From NCBI GenBank assembly GCA_001303665.1, contig LJUF01000161.1, forward strand, positions 1 through 8,166: DNA of 8,166 bases. Direction: 5' to 3'. The stretch is from Phycisphaerae bacterium SM23_33 (GTDB taxonomy: Bacteria > Planctomycetota > Phycisphaerae > SM23-33). The translations under genes were made by a program, and so were the position numbers. The first letter of the stretch is position 1. Each line of letters opens with the position of its first letter. The notes under the pieces were generated by a model, which worked only from the letters and a program-made list of their open reading frames with translations, was not told the origin of the DNA and ran no database searches. Below, one piece after another: positions 1 to 6,416 of the stretch.

Positions 1-63
1 CGCGTCAAGACCGTCCGCGTGGCCGTGCCGCTGAAGTACGTGCCGGCCCTTAGGCCGAAGTAG
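1..63 (+). CDS. 3' end of an unidentified upstream gene (partial)
   Basis: The reading frame beginning at base 1 is open for 20 codons and ends at a TAG at 61-63. Its tail alternates valines with basic residues and ends in Leu-Arg-Pro-Lys, which is compatible with a C-terminal beta strand, but nothing identifies a family. It is placed here because the frame has the GC-rich third positions of the neighbouring genes and a hairpin-rich gap follows the stop. The fragment is too short for a functional call, and a chance open frame of this length cannot be excluded. Confidence 0.45.
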   Translation, partial: RVKTVRVAVPLKYVPALRPK

Positions 64-66
64 TCC

Positions 67-95
67 ACGGCCCGAAGGGCCGTCCCTGCGGGACG
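67..95 (+). terminator. Overlapping GC-rich hairpins after the partial gene; possible terminator
   Basis: Bases 67-73 (ACGGCCC) pair with 77-83 across a GAA loop. Bases 81-86 (CGTCCC) pair with 90-95 across a TGC loop. The two stems share 81-83, so only one can form completely at a time. They start four bases after the TAG of the partial gene, as expected for a transcription end. No T-run follows, so this is at best a weak or factor-dependent terminator. Confidence 0.35.
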
Positions 96-138
96 AATTA
101 CACGGATTGCGCGGATGCTGTCCAGGGGCGCGGCGCTC

Positions 139-166
139 CCAGTTGGGCCGCCGGACGCACAACTGG
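139..166 (+). repeat. Inverted repeat in the leader of the dehydrogenase gene
   Basis: CCAGTTG at 139-145 is the exact reverse complement of CAACTGG at 160-166, with a 14-base spacer. The right arm ends seven bases before the Shine-Dalgarno-like GGGA at 174-177. It could be an operator for a dimeric regulator or an mRNA hairpin affecting initiation. A 7-bp inverted repeat in GC-rich DNA can also arise by chance. Confidence 0.3.
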
Positions 167-173
167 CGCGAAA

Positions 174-177
174 GGGA
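174..177 (+). promoter_or_regulatory. Ribosome binding site deciding the GTG start at 185
   Basis: AAAGGGA ending at 177 leaves a seven-base spacer to GTG 185-187. No comparable purine-rich site precedes the ATG at 107, so this site supports the shorter protein. An ATG at 177-179 opens a frame of only three codons that stops at 186-188, overlapping the true start codon. Confidence 0.55.
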
Positions 178-184
178 TGAGCCG

Positions 185-1174
185 GTGAGCAAGACCAGGA
201 TCGGCGTGGTCATCCACACGAGGCTTCGCGACAGGCTCTTCGCCCCCGAGGACATGGTCCGGCTGAACGGGCTGGGCGAGGTGGTGTGGACGGAATCGCC
301 GGAGCCGATCACGGTCGGCCAGGCCTGCGAGATCCTGGCCGACTGCGAGATCGGCGTGGGCTCGTGGGGGACACCCTATCCCTGTGCCGAGCTGCTGGAG
401 GCCTGCCCGAGGCTGCGGCTGTGGGAGCACGCGGCCGGGACGGTCAAGCACATGTTCGGCCCGCACCTGTCGGGGCGGGGTCTGGTGATCGCTTCCTGCA
501 AGCCGGCCAACGCGGAGAACGTGGCGGCGATGACGCTGGGGGAGATCATCCTCGGCCTGTGGAGAGTGTTCGAGAACGCGGCGGCCAACCGGCTGGGGCC
601 GGCGGGCAGCCCCCCGGCTTTGAAGGTGCTTTACCGGGCCACGGTGGGCGTCATCGGGGCGTCGCAGGTCGGCCGGCGGGTCATCCGCCTGCTCCAGCCG
701 TTCGGCTGCAACGTCTTGCTTTACGATCCCTTCGTTTCGCCGGCGGGCGCGGCCGAGATGGGCGCCTCGCTGGTGGCCGATCTACTCGAGCTGTGCCGGC
801 GGAGCGACGTGGTGACGCTGCACACCCCGGACCTGCCGGCCACCGAAAGGCTTCTGGGCGCCCGCGAGTTTCGGGCGATGCGCGACGACGCCGTGTTCAT
901 CAATACCGCCCGCGGCAGGTGCGTTGACGAGGCCGCCCTGATCGCCGAACTCCAATCCGGGAGGCTGCTTGCCTTCCTGGACGTGACCCACCCCGAGCCG
1001 GCGGCCGCGGACAGCCCTTTGCGCAAACTGCCTAACGTCGTCTTAACCTCCCACATCGCCGGCGTGCCGGCCACCAACATGGGCCGCCAGGCCGTGGACG
1101 ACATCGCCGCCTTCCTGGCGGGCCGGTCCCCCATGTGCGTCGTCACGCCGCAGGAGCTGGATCGCATCGCGTAG
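185..1174 (+). CDS. D-2-hydroxyacid dehydrogenase family protein (NAD-binding)
   Basis: This is a 329-residue cytoplasmic oxidoreductase of the D-isomer-specific 2-hydroxyacid dehydrogenase family, which interconverts 2-oxo acids and D-2-hydroxy acids with NAD(P)H. The nucleotide-binding loop is Gly158-Ala-Ser-Gln-Val-Gly163, so the middle Gly of the usual GxGxxG is Ser. The three catalytic family residues are visible: Arg243 in the NTARG motif, Glu271 in a LDVxxxEP motif, and His290 in the SHIAG motif. Length matches the family. The GTG at 185 is chosen because GGGA (174-177) lies seven bases upstream and the protein then begins Met-Ser-Lys-Thr-Arg at the first beta strand. The ATG at 107 would add 26 residues of arginine-rich, non-family sequence. 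The next gene starts nine bases after the stop, so the two are probably co-transcribed. The true substrate cannot be read from sequence; a sugar-derived acid is an inference from context. Confidence 0.88.
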   Translation: MSKTRIGVVIHTRLRDRLFAPEDMVRLNGLGEVVWTESPEPITVGQACEILADCEIGVGSWGTPYPCAELLEACPRLRLWEHAAGTVKHMFGPHLSGRGLVIASCKPANAENVAAMTLGEIILGLWRVFENAAANRLGPAGSPPALKVLYRATVGVIGASQVGRRVIRLLQPFGCNVLLYDPFVSPAGAAEMGASLVADLLELCRRSDVVTLHTPDLPATERLLGAREFRAMRDDAVFINTARGRCVDEAALIAELQSGRLLAFLDVTHPEPAAADSPLRKLPNVVLTSHIAGVPATNMGRQAVDDIAAFLAGRSPMCVVTPQELDRIA

Positions 1175-1183
1175 AGGCAAACG

Positions 1184-2020
1184 ATGAACATCACCTGGAC
1201 GCTCTTTCCGAAGTTCTACCGGCATCTGAGTGCTGAGCAGTTGGCCGGGCTGGTCCGCGAAGTGGGCCTGGACAACACCACCGTGGTCATCCGCCAGGGC
1301 TACTGGGTGACCCCCGAGAACCTCGCGGCGGAGCTGCCCGCCTTCGTCAGGTCTCTCCGCCGCGCGGGCATCGAGCCGCACTGGGCGACCGCGGGCTTCA
1401 TGCCGCGGCCCCTGCTCTCCGACCCGGCGCCGCTGGCCATACTGGCTGACAACGGCCTCCGCGAGTTCCGGATGGGGCAGTGGCAGTTCCGCGGCGTGGA
1501 CGTGCGGGCGGGGCTGGCCATGGCCCGGCGCGAGATGCAGCAGCTCGCCCCGGTGTGCGAGCAATACGGTGTCCGCTGCGTTCACCAGCTCCACCACGAC
1601 ACCCTGGTTTCCACCGCGGCGGGAATCTACCAGATCGTTGAGGGCCTGCCCGCGCGGCACGTCGGCGTGGCCCTGGACCCGGGCAACCAGGCCCACGACG
1701 GCATGGAGAACTGGCAGCGTTCGGCCCGGCTGCTGGGCGAATACCTTTGCGGCCTGGGGGTCAAGGACACGGCCCTGGTGCGCGACCCGGCCCGGGCGGA
1801 CGAGCCCGACAAAGGGTGGAGGCGAACCTGGTGCCCGCTGTATGAGGGCGTAACCAATTGGCACGAGGTGGTGGGGGCCTTGGCCGACGTGGACTTCAAC
1901 GGCACCTTCGTCTGGATGCCGTTCTACGACCCGGATAACCCGGACGTGATGACCCGCAAGCTCAAGCGCGAGGTGGCGTACCTCAAAGGCGTCGTCGACG
2001 CCGTGACCCGGGCCGCGTGA
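1184..2020 (+). CDS. Sugar phosphate isomerase/epimerase-like TIM-barrel protein with degenerate metal site
   Basis: This 278-residue protein belongs to the AP-endonuclease-2 / xylose-isomerase-like TIM-barrel group. Barrel-strand landmarks are HQLHHDTL at 134-141, a LDPGNQ motif with Asp165, LGVKD with Lys194 and Asp195, and FVWMPFYD at 242-249. Family members normally bind a divalent metal through a Glu on strand 5, an Asp-x-x-His on strand 6, a His on strand 7 and a Glu on strand 8. Here strand 5 carries His/Gln, strand 6 has Asn168 where His is usual, strand 7 has Gly where His is usual, and strand 8 shows Trp-Met-Pro rather than Glu. It may therefore be a subfamily with a different site or no metal. 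AGAGG at 1173-1177, overlapping the previous stop, serves as ribosome binding site for the ATG. No signal peptide is seen. The reaction is unknown; pairing with the dehydrogenase suggests they act on the same metabolite. Confidence 0.82.
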   Translation: MNITWTLFPKFYRHLSAEQLAGLVREVGLDNTTVVIRQGYWVTPENLAAELPAFVRSLRRAGIEPHWATAGFMPRPLLSDPAPLAILADNGLREFRMGQWQFRGVDVRAGLAMARREMQQLAPVCEQYGVRCVHQLHHDTLVSTAAGIYQIVEGLPARHVGVALDPGNQAHDGMENWQRSARLLGEYLCGLGVKDTALVRDPARADEPDKGWRRTWCPLYEGVTNWHEVVGALADVDFNGTFVWMPFYDPDNPDVMTRKLKREVAYLKGVVDAVTRAA

Positions 2021-2046
2021 GCCGAGGCGGATAGTTCACCGATGGC

Positions 2047-2100
2047 ACGGGTCAGGGCGATAGGCGCGTGGCTCTGACACCGCCACGGCCTGAGCCCCGT
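2047..2100 (+). terminator. Bulged long hairpin after the plus-strand pair; possible terminator
   Basis: Bases 2047-2056 pair with 2089-2100 over ten base pairs, with single-base bulges at 2094 and 2098. An inner stem, CGTGGC at 2067-2072 with GCCACG at 2082-2087, sits inside. The structure starts 26 bases after the TGA at 2018-2020. Only a TTT follows the outer stem, so it would be a weak intrinsic terminator or a processing and stability element. Confidence 0.35.
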
Positions 2101-2131
2101 TTGGCCGCGCCCCGCAGGGAAGCGCGTTGAG

Positions 2132-2168
2132 TCGAAAAGAACGCCGCGCCGGTCGTCGCCGGCGCGGC
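2132..2168 (-). terminator. Rho-independent terminator of the three-gene minus-strand operon
   Basis: GCCGCGCCGG at 2143-2152 and CCGGCGCGGC at 2159-2168 form a perfect 10-bp stem with a six-base TCGTCG loop. Read on the minus strand, the hairpin begins two bases after the TGA at 2173-2171 and is followed by GTTCTTTTCGAC (2142-2131), a T-rich tract. Position, stem and T-tract all fit an intrinsic terminator for the gene ending at 2171. Confidence 0.75.
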
Positions 2169-2170
2169 CG

Positions 2171-4456
2171 TCACCTCTTGGAGATGTCCTGGAAAGAGCT
2201 TTCCGGGTCGCCGCAGAAGTCGATGGGGCCGGTGAACTTCTCCGGGCCGATTCTCTTGCCGGTCTTTTTGGTGACGAACAACTTCACCACGGCGCAGTTC
2301 TTGTACTGCCGCAGCGGCACGGCGATGATCGAGCCATTGAACCGGAACTGCACGTTCCGCATCCTCCTGTCCCCGGGGTACATCACGCCGACCTTGCCCA
2401 CGTCCCAGCCGCGCTTCACGCGGAACAGGGCGTAGGGCGTCCTGGCGTGCCTGATGCGGGCGTCGCTGTCGACGGTGGTGGTGACGATGCCGGCCGCGTA
2501 GCCGTCCTTGACGGTGTAGAGCTTCCCGCGCGCCCCCCGGGGGATGCGCATGGGGTCAGGCTCGAAGCACAGCACCCGCCGGCGGAACTGCTCGTACAGC
2601 GGCAGGTACCTGCGGTACAGGGCGACCATCTGGGGGTGGGTCTTGCCGGGGTCCCTGGCGATCGTGGGGAAGCAGCCGTGCAGCACCGCCCGGCGGAGGT
2701 TCTCGTCCACGCTGTGGCGGTTGGAGGTCCACATGAAGAAGTTGGGCTTGGCGATGCAGGCCCAGAAGTACTTTTCCTCGGGCTGGTCGCCGTCGCCTTC
2801 CAGCAGCACGCCGTCCACGCGGCGCATGCAGCGGAGGGTCTGCGGCTTGTTGGCGAAGATGGCCATGGGCTTGCCCGTGGCCGCCATGTGCCGCTTCATC
2901 CGCTCGGTGATCCAGTCATACGAGAAGTTCACGCTGTACGCCGGGCGGTTGTCCACCACGGTGATGCCGTCCCGGTGGGCGTAGTCAATCTCGTAATGGC
3001 GGAAGCAGTCCAAAAAGAAACCCACCAGCGGGGGGTATTCCTTGAGGATCTTGGGGATGGACTCGTCGCAGAACCTGCCGAAGGAGGTGGCCGGGTCGGC
3101 GTTCAGGTTGTGCGACATGTGCCAGCCGGAGGGGATGGGCTGACCATCCTGGTCGCGGCAGATGGCGTCCGGCCAGCGCTTCTCGGCCGGCGGCCGGAAG
3201 CCGTCGTTGTAGTTGAAGTACCAGAAGGGGAAGATGCCCGCCTTTCGGATCGCCCGCAGGTCCCTCTTGATGTCCTTGCGGCGGTGGTAGAGAATCTTCT
3301 CCAGATCCAGGCCGCGCTTCCGCCAGTCGGGGCCGTACAGCTCGTCGGCCAACTCCTCGTCGGTGTGGCTTTCGATCCAGTCCAGGACCTGCCAGGCGTC
3401 CATTTCCTTCTTCGTGCCCTTGTACTTTCGGTAGAGCTGCTCGGCCACGCCGATCCGCCGCCAGCGGTCCATCCCCTCCTGGAAGTAGTCGCTGTAATAG
3501 GAGAAGTGCCCGTGGACCTCGAGGGTCTTCAGCCCCAGTTCCACCCAGGGCTTGGGGTGCTGGCCGATGTAGGTGCCGCCGCACTGGAACACGCCCTCGT
3601 AGTCGTAGATGGCCTGCGACTCCGGGTCGAAATACTCGCGGTATTTGCCGTAGACCTTGCCCAGCCCGGGCCGCCAGTCGCCCTCGTGGAAGACCATCTG
3701 GACCCGCGTGGTCATCGGCTTGTCGCCCGCCAGCCCGATGTAGTAATTGAGCGCCTCGAGGGTCTGGCACTTCCCGACGGGCTTGCGGTTGTAGCCCCAG
3801 TTGAAGAGCTTCTGGCCGTTCTCGAACTGGAAGCGCGCGGCCGGCACCTTGTCGCCGATGGGCTCGAGCATCGAGTAGCCCACGTCCAGCTCCTTGCTGT
3901 AGTGGCTGACCATGGGCAGGATGATCTCGCGCGGGGAGACGAAGGTGATCTGGAGGTGGTTGAAGTTGAAATCGTCCAGGCCGTCGAAGGCGAACTCCCC
4001 TGTCTGGCAGGGGGCCCAGACGTTCCAGCCGGCCTGGAGAGGGAAGTTGAACCCCACCCGCAGCGAGCGGTCGGCCACCTTGCGGTTGGCCTTGGCCGCC
4101 TGGACCTGCCAGGTGAAGAACCCGCCCTCCAGGCTCATGGTCTGGGTCAGCACGAACGGCGCGCCGGCGAAGCGCTTGGTCAGGGTGATCCGGCCGCCGC
4201 GGCAGCCGGCCTTGACGACCGCGAAGCGGTCGGTCAGGTCGTCGTACCACTTCCCCTCGCGCTCGTCGTAGACGCGGACGTAGCCCAGGTGGCCGGCCAT
4301 GTTCTGCCGCCGGAGCTGGAACAGGTCCAGCTTGGCCTTCTTGAAATACAGCGACCGGATGAAGCCGCTGGCCTTCTCCACGGCCATGCGGACGTCGCGG
4401 TCTTCCAGAAACCAGCAGTTGGCCTTCGTCGGTTCGGGAAACTCGATCCTTGTCAT
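2171..4456 (-). CDS. Large glycoside hydrolase-like protein of unassigned family
   Basis: I do not recognise the family of this 761-residue protein. Its layout is typical of glycoside hydrolases: a beta-rich N-terminal domain (about 1-270, many aromatic and short-strand segments), a probable TIM barrel (about 290-620) and a small beta-rich C-terminal domain (about 640-745). Barrel signatures include FPFWYFNYNDGF at 409-420, GFFLDCFRHYEIDYAH at 479-494 and GVLLEGDGDQPEE at 549-561. Strand-end acids such as Asp483, Glu489, Asp491, Glu553 and Asp555 are candidate catalytic residues. No signal peptide or membrane segment is visible, so it probably acts in the cytoplasm or is exported by another route. 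It is the last gene of the operon, 26 bases after the oxidoreductase stop. The ATG at 4456 is preferred over a TTG at 4486 because GGGAG (4466-4470) lies nine bases upstream and the TTG would add ten unremarkable residues. Confidence 0.72.
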   Translation of the reverse strand: MTRIEFPEPTKANCWFLEDRDVRMAVEKASGFIRSLYFKKAKLDLFQLRRQNMAGHLGYVRVYDEREGKWYDDLTDRFAVVKAGCRGGRITLTKRFAGAPFVLTQTMSLEGGFFTWQVQAAKANRKVADRSLRVGFNFPLQAGWNVWAPCQTGEFAFDGLDDFNFNHLQITFVSPREIILPMVSHYSKELDVGYSMLEPIGDKVPAARFQFENGQKLFNWGYNRKPVGKCQTLEALNYYIGLAGDKPMTTRVQMVFHEGDWRPGLGKVYGKYREYFDPESQAIYDYEGVFQCGGTYIGQHPKPWVELGLKTLEVHGHFSYYSDYFQEGMDRWRRIGVAEQLYRKYKGTKKEMDAWQVLDWIESHTDEELADELYGPDWRKRGLDLEKILYHRRKDIKRDLRAIRKAGIFPFWYFNYNDGFRPPAEKRWPDAICRDQDGQPIPSGWHMSHNLNADPATSFGRFCDESIPKILKEYPPLVGFFLDCFRHYEIDYAHRDGITVVDNRPAYSVNFSYDWITERMKRHMAATGKPMAIFANKPQTLRCMRRVDGVLLEGDGDQPEEKYFWACIAKPNFFMWTSNRHSVDENLRRAVLHGCFPTIARDPGKTHPQMVALYRRYLPLYEQFRRRVLCFEPDPMRIPRGARGKLYTVKDGYAAGIVTTTVDSDARIRHARTPYALFRVKRGWDVGKVGVMYPGDRRMRNVQFRFNGSIIAVPLRQYKNCAVVKLFVTKKTGKRIGPEKFTGPIDFCGDPESSFQDISKR

Positions 4457-4465
4457 CTCCTGGTT

Positions 4466-4470
4466 CTCCC
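4466..4470 (-). promoter_or_regulatory. Ribosome binding site deciding the ATG start at 4456
   Basis: On the minus strand GGGAG at 4470-4466 precedes ATG 4456-4454 with a nine-base spacer. A second purine run, AGGAG at 4461-4457, directly abuts the ATG and is too close to serve. The alternative TTG at 4486-4484 overlaps the TGA of the upstream gene and could couple translation, but it has no clear site of its own. Confidence 0.5.
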
Positions 4471-4482
4471 GTGCCCGGCAGC

Positions 4483-5475
4483 TCAATATCTGATCTTGAC
4501 CGGTTTCCCGCCCAGCTTGGCCGACTTCCAGCAGGCCTGGGTGAAGGCGATGGTCGGCAGGAAGTCCTCCGGCGGCGACTCGTTGCGGGCCCGGCCACGG
4601 ATGACGTCAATGAAGTGGCCGACCCGGTCGCCGTCCCGGCCGAAGCTCTTGAACTCGAGGGTCTCGGTGCCGGTGGAGGCGTACAGCACGCCGTTGCGCA
4701 GGAACAGCGCCTGGCCGGAGGAGCCGACGATGGTCATGTCCTCCCAGAACAGGTTGCGGGGCCCGGAGCCGACGATGGAGATGTTCCCCAGGGCCCCGTC
4801 GGCGAAGCGGTAGGAGATGGCCGAGTCGATGTCCACCTCGGTGCCGCGGTTGTCGATCAGGGCCGTCACCTCCACCGGCCGGGCGGGCATGGTCCAGAAG
4901 ATCATGTCCACGATGTGGGCGCCGGTGTCGTTGAGCTGCCCGCCGCCGGACAGCGCCAGCTTCTGCCGCCAGGTGCCGCGCGTGCCGCTCAGCCAGCCCT
5001 GGCTGCAGAAGGACTGCACGAACAGCGGCCGGCCGAAGGCCTTGTCGCGGACGAACGAGCGCATGAACCGCCGCATGGCGTGCAGCCGCCGCTGGAAGGC
5101 CACCACCACGACCTTGCGCTTCCGCCGGGACTTGGCGATGACCTTCCTGGTCTCCGCCACCGACGTGGTCAGCGGCTTTTCGCAGAACACGTGCAGGCCG
5201 GCCTCCAGCGCGTCCATGACCTGGCGGAAATGCAGCGTGTGCGGGGTGGAGATACCCACCGCGTCCAACTCGTTGTGCTTGATCATCTGGCGGTGATTGG
5301 CGTAGGCCGGCACCTCGGCCAGGGCCGGAATCTCCTGCCGGGCCCGCTCCAGCATCGCCCGCGAGGGTTCGGTCAGGGCCACGACCTGCACTTCCCCGCG
5401 GGATACCAGGTTCTTCAAGTGGCCGCGGCCGTTGCCGCCGCAGCCGATCATGCCGATCCTCAAGACCTTGCTCAT
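4483..5475 (-). CDS. Gfo/Idh/MocA family NAD(P)-dependent oxidoreductase
   Basis: This 330-residue cytoplasmic oxidoreductase belongs to the glucose-fructose oxidoreductase / inositol dehydrogenase / MocA family, which oxidises or reduces sugar ring hydroxyls with NAD(P). The N-terminal Rossmann domain (about 1-125) opens with Arg-Ile-Gly-Met-Ile-Gly-Cys-Gly-Gly-Asn-Gly at 6-16, a dinucleotide-binding loop. The family EKP motif is at 99-101, with Lys100 the expected catalytic lysine. The C-terminal substrate domain carries GGGQLNDTGAHIVD at 177-190, matching the GGGxLxDxGxHxxD signature; His187 and Asp183 are the likely substrate-site residues. Length is normal and there is no Tat signal peptide, unlike many planctomycete members. 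The ATG is preceded by GGGAG (5487-5483) with a seven-base spacer. It lies between the isomerase gene (25-base gap) and the hydrolase-like gene (26-base gap), indicating one transcript and a shared sugar substrate. Confidence 0.93.
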   Translation of the reverse strand: MSKVLRIGMIGCGGNGRGHLKNLVSRGEVQVVALTEPSRAMLERARQEIPALAEVPAYANHRQMIKHNELDAVGISTPHTLHFRQVMDALEAGLHVFCEKPLTTSVAETRKVIAKSRRKRKVVVVAFQRRLHAMRRFMRSFVRDKAFGRPLFVQSFCSQGWLSGTRGTWRQKLALSGGGQLNDTGAHIVDMIFWTMPARPVEVTALIDNRGTEVDIDSAISYRFADGALGNISIVGSGPRNLFWEDMTIVGSSGQALFLRNGVLYASTGTETLEFKSFGRDGDRVGHFIDVIRGRARNESPPEDFLPTIAFTQACWKSAKLGGKPVKIRY

Positions 5476-5500
5476 CTTCTTACTCCCGGGCTTGGCCCGC

Positions 5501-6343
5501 TCAGGCGATCAGCCTGCGCAGATAGGCGGCGCCCATTCGAAAGCCCTCTTCCGCGCCGAGGGTGCGGTCCTCGTGCTCGATGGAGACGGCCCCGTCGAAG
5601 CCGACCTCTCGCAGCTTGCCCAGGTATTCGCCCCAGGCGATCCGCCCCGTGCCGGGGATGGTGTAGCGCCACCAGCCGCCTTCCAGCACCCCCAGCCGCC
5701 GCAGGGCCGCGTCGTTGACGGCGCAGTCCTTGGCGTGGGTGTGGAAGATGCGGGGCGCGAACTCCTCCACCGCCGCCAGGTGGTCAATGCCCTGCCACAG
5801 CAGGTGCGAGGGGTCGAAGTTCAGGCCGAAGTTCTCCTGCGGCAGGACCTGGAAGATCGCCTTCCAGTGCTCCAGGTGCTGGATGTTGGTGGCGAACCAA
5901 TTCTCCAGGGCGATCTTGACCCCGCGGCGGGCGGCCTCCTGGAGGGCGGGGGCGAAGACCTCCGCCAGGTCCTGGCGGATGGTCTGCATCTTGGTCTTGC
6001 CGGGGGCGGGCAGCCCCGCCAGGACGCAGACCGTATCCACCCCCAGGCTCTCGGCGGCCTGGATCGTCGTCAGGAGGCCCTTGGCCTGCTCAGCGCGGAC
6101 GGCCGCGTCGGGATCGTTGATCTGCGTGGCGTACCGGGCCAGCGAAGAGATCTTCACCCCGGCCGACTCGAGCTTCCTGTTCAGGGCGACCTGGCCCTTC
6201 TCGGCCAGCAGGCGGCCCGGGTCGAGGTGCCTGCCCACCGCCACCTCCAGGCAGTCAATGCCGTTCTCGCCCGCCCAGGTGATGATCTTGTCCAGCGGCC
6301 ATTCCTTGGCGTCAAACCTCGCCGTGAGGATTCCGATCTGCAT
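5501..6343 (-). CDS. Sugar phosphate isomerase/epimerase (AP-endonuclease-2-type TIM barrel), intact metal site
   Basis: This 280-residue xylose-isomerase-like TIM-barrel protein is the first gene of the minus-strand operon. The expected divalent-metal ligands are all present: Glu147 in ALENW, Asp177 and His180 in FDPSH, His203 in HTHAKD and Glu256 in SIEHED. Characterised relatives act as sugar epimerases or isomerases, inosose dehydratases, or lyases acting on 3-keto-glycosides; sequence alone does not choose between these. The start at 6343 is preferred because GGAGGT (6355-6350) precedes it at proper spacing and the protein begins MQIGILTARF, a typical first barrel strand. Extending upstream to 6484 would add 47 residues encoded by the promoter region and the palindrome. 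It contrasts with the TIM barrel at 1184-2020, which lacks these ligands. Adjacent placement with the Gfo/Idh/MocA gene suggests sequential steps on one sugar. Confidence 0.92.
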   Translation of the reverse strand: MQIGILTARFDAKEWPLDKIITWAGENGIDCLEVAVGRHLDPGRLLAEKGQVALNRKLESAGVKISSLARYATQINDPDAAVRAEQAKGLLTTIQAAESLGVDTVCVLAGLPAPGKTKMQTIRQDLAEVFAPALQEAARRGVKIALENWFATNIQHLEHWKAIFQVLPQENFGLNFDPSHLLWQGIDHLAAVEEFAPRIFHTHAKDCAVNDAALRRLGVLEGGWWRYTIPGTGRIAWGEYLGKLREVGFDGAVSIEHEDRTLGAEEGFRMGAAYLRRLIA

Positions 6344-6349
6344 GTTCCG

Positions 6350-6355
6350 ACCTCC
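6350..6355 (-). promoter_or_regulatory. Strong ribosome binding site deciding the ATG start at 6343
   Basis: The minus strand reads GGAGGT at 6355-6350, six to seven bases before ATG 6343-6341. This is the best Shine-Dalgarno match in the window and rules against the longer upstream start. Confidence 0.7.
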
Positions 6356-6387
6356 GTACAGGGGGGCAACCGACGCACAAGGCGGAA

Positions 6388-6416
6388 ATCCTATATGTCC
6401 GGTTGGGACAATGCAA
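6388..6416 (-). promoter_or_regulatory. Candidate sigma70-type promoter of the minus-strand operon
   Basis: On the minus strand TTGCAT (6416-6411) and TAGGAT (6393-6388) are separated by 17 bases. They match the -35 consensus at three of six positions and the -10 consensus at four of six. Transcription would begin near 6381, giving a leader of roughly 38 bases that holds the strong ribosome binding site. This is a hand-made match in a region of otherwise high GC. Confidence 0.35.

Noticed and set aside
95..116. Tandem-like ACACGGATTGCGCGGAT segment in the leader region
   Set aside because: Only two imperfect units (CGGAT twice); too short to call a repeat array.
107..184. Longer dehydrogenase beginning at ATG 107
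   Set aside because: The 26 extra residues are Arg/Cys-rich and unlike the family, and the GTG at 185 has a better-spaced ribosome binding site.
2985..4610. A 541-codon open frame on the minus strand overlapping the hydrolase-like gene in another frame
   Set aside because: Low-complexity Arg/Pro/Gly/Leu-rich composition without motifs; a frame shadow produced by high GC content.
2447..4813. A 788-codon open frame on the plus strand, opposite the glycoside-hydrolase-like gene and part of the oxidoreductase gene
   Set aside because: Its product is dominated by Val, Leu, Ala, Gly, Asp, Arg and Pro with no domain motif, as expected from the complement of a GC-rich gene. It overlaps two genes with clear protein-like sequence, including the oxidoreductase with its EKP and GGGxLxD motifs.
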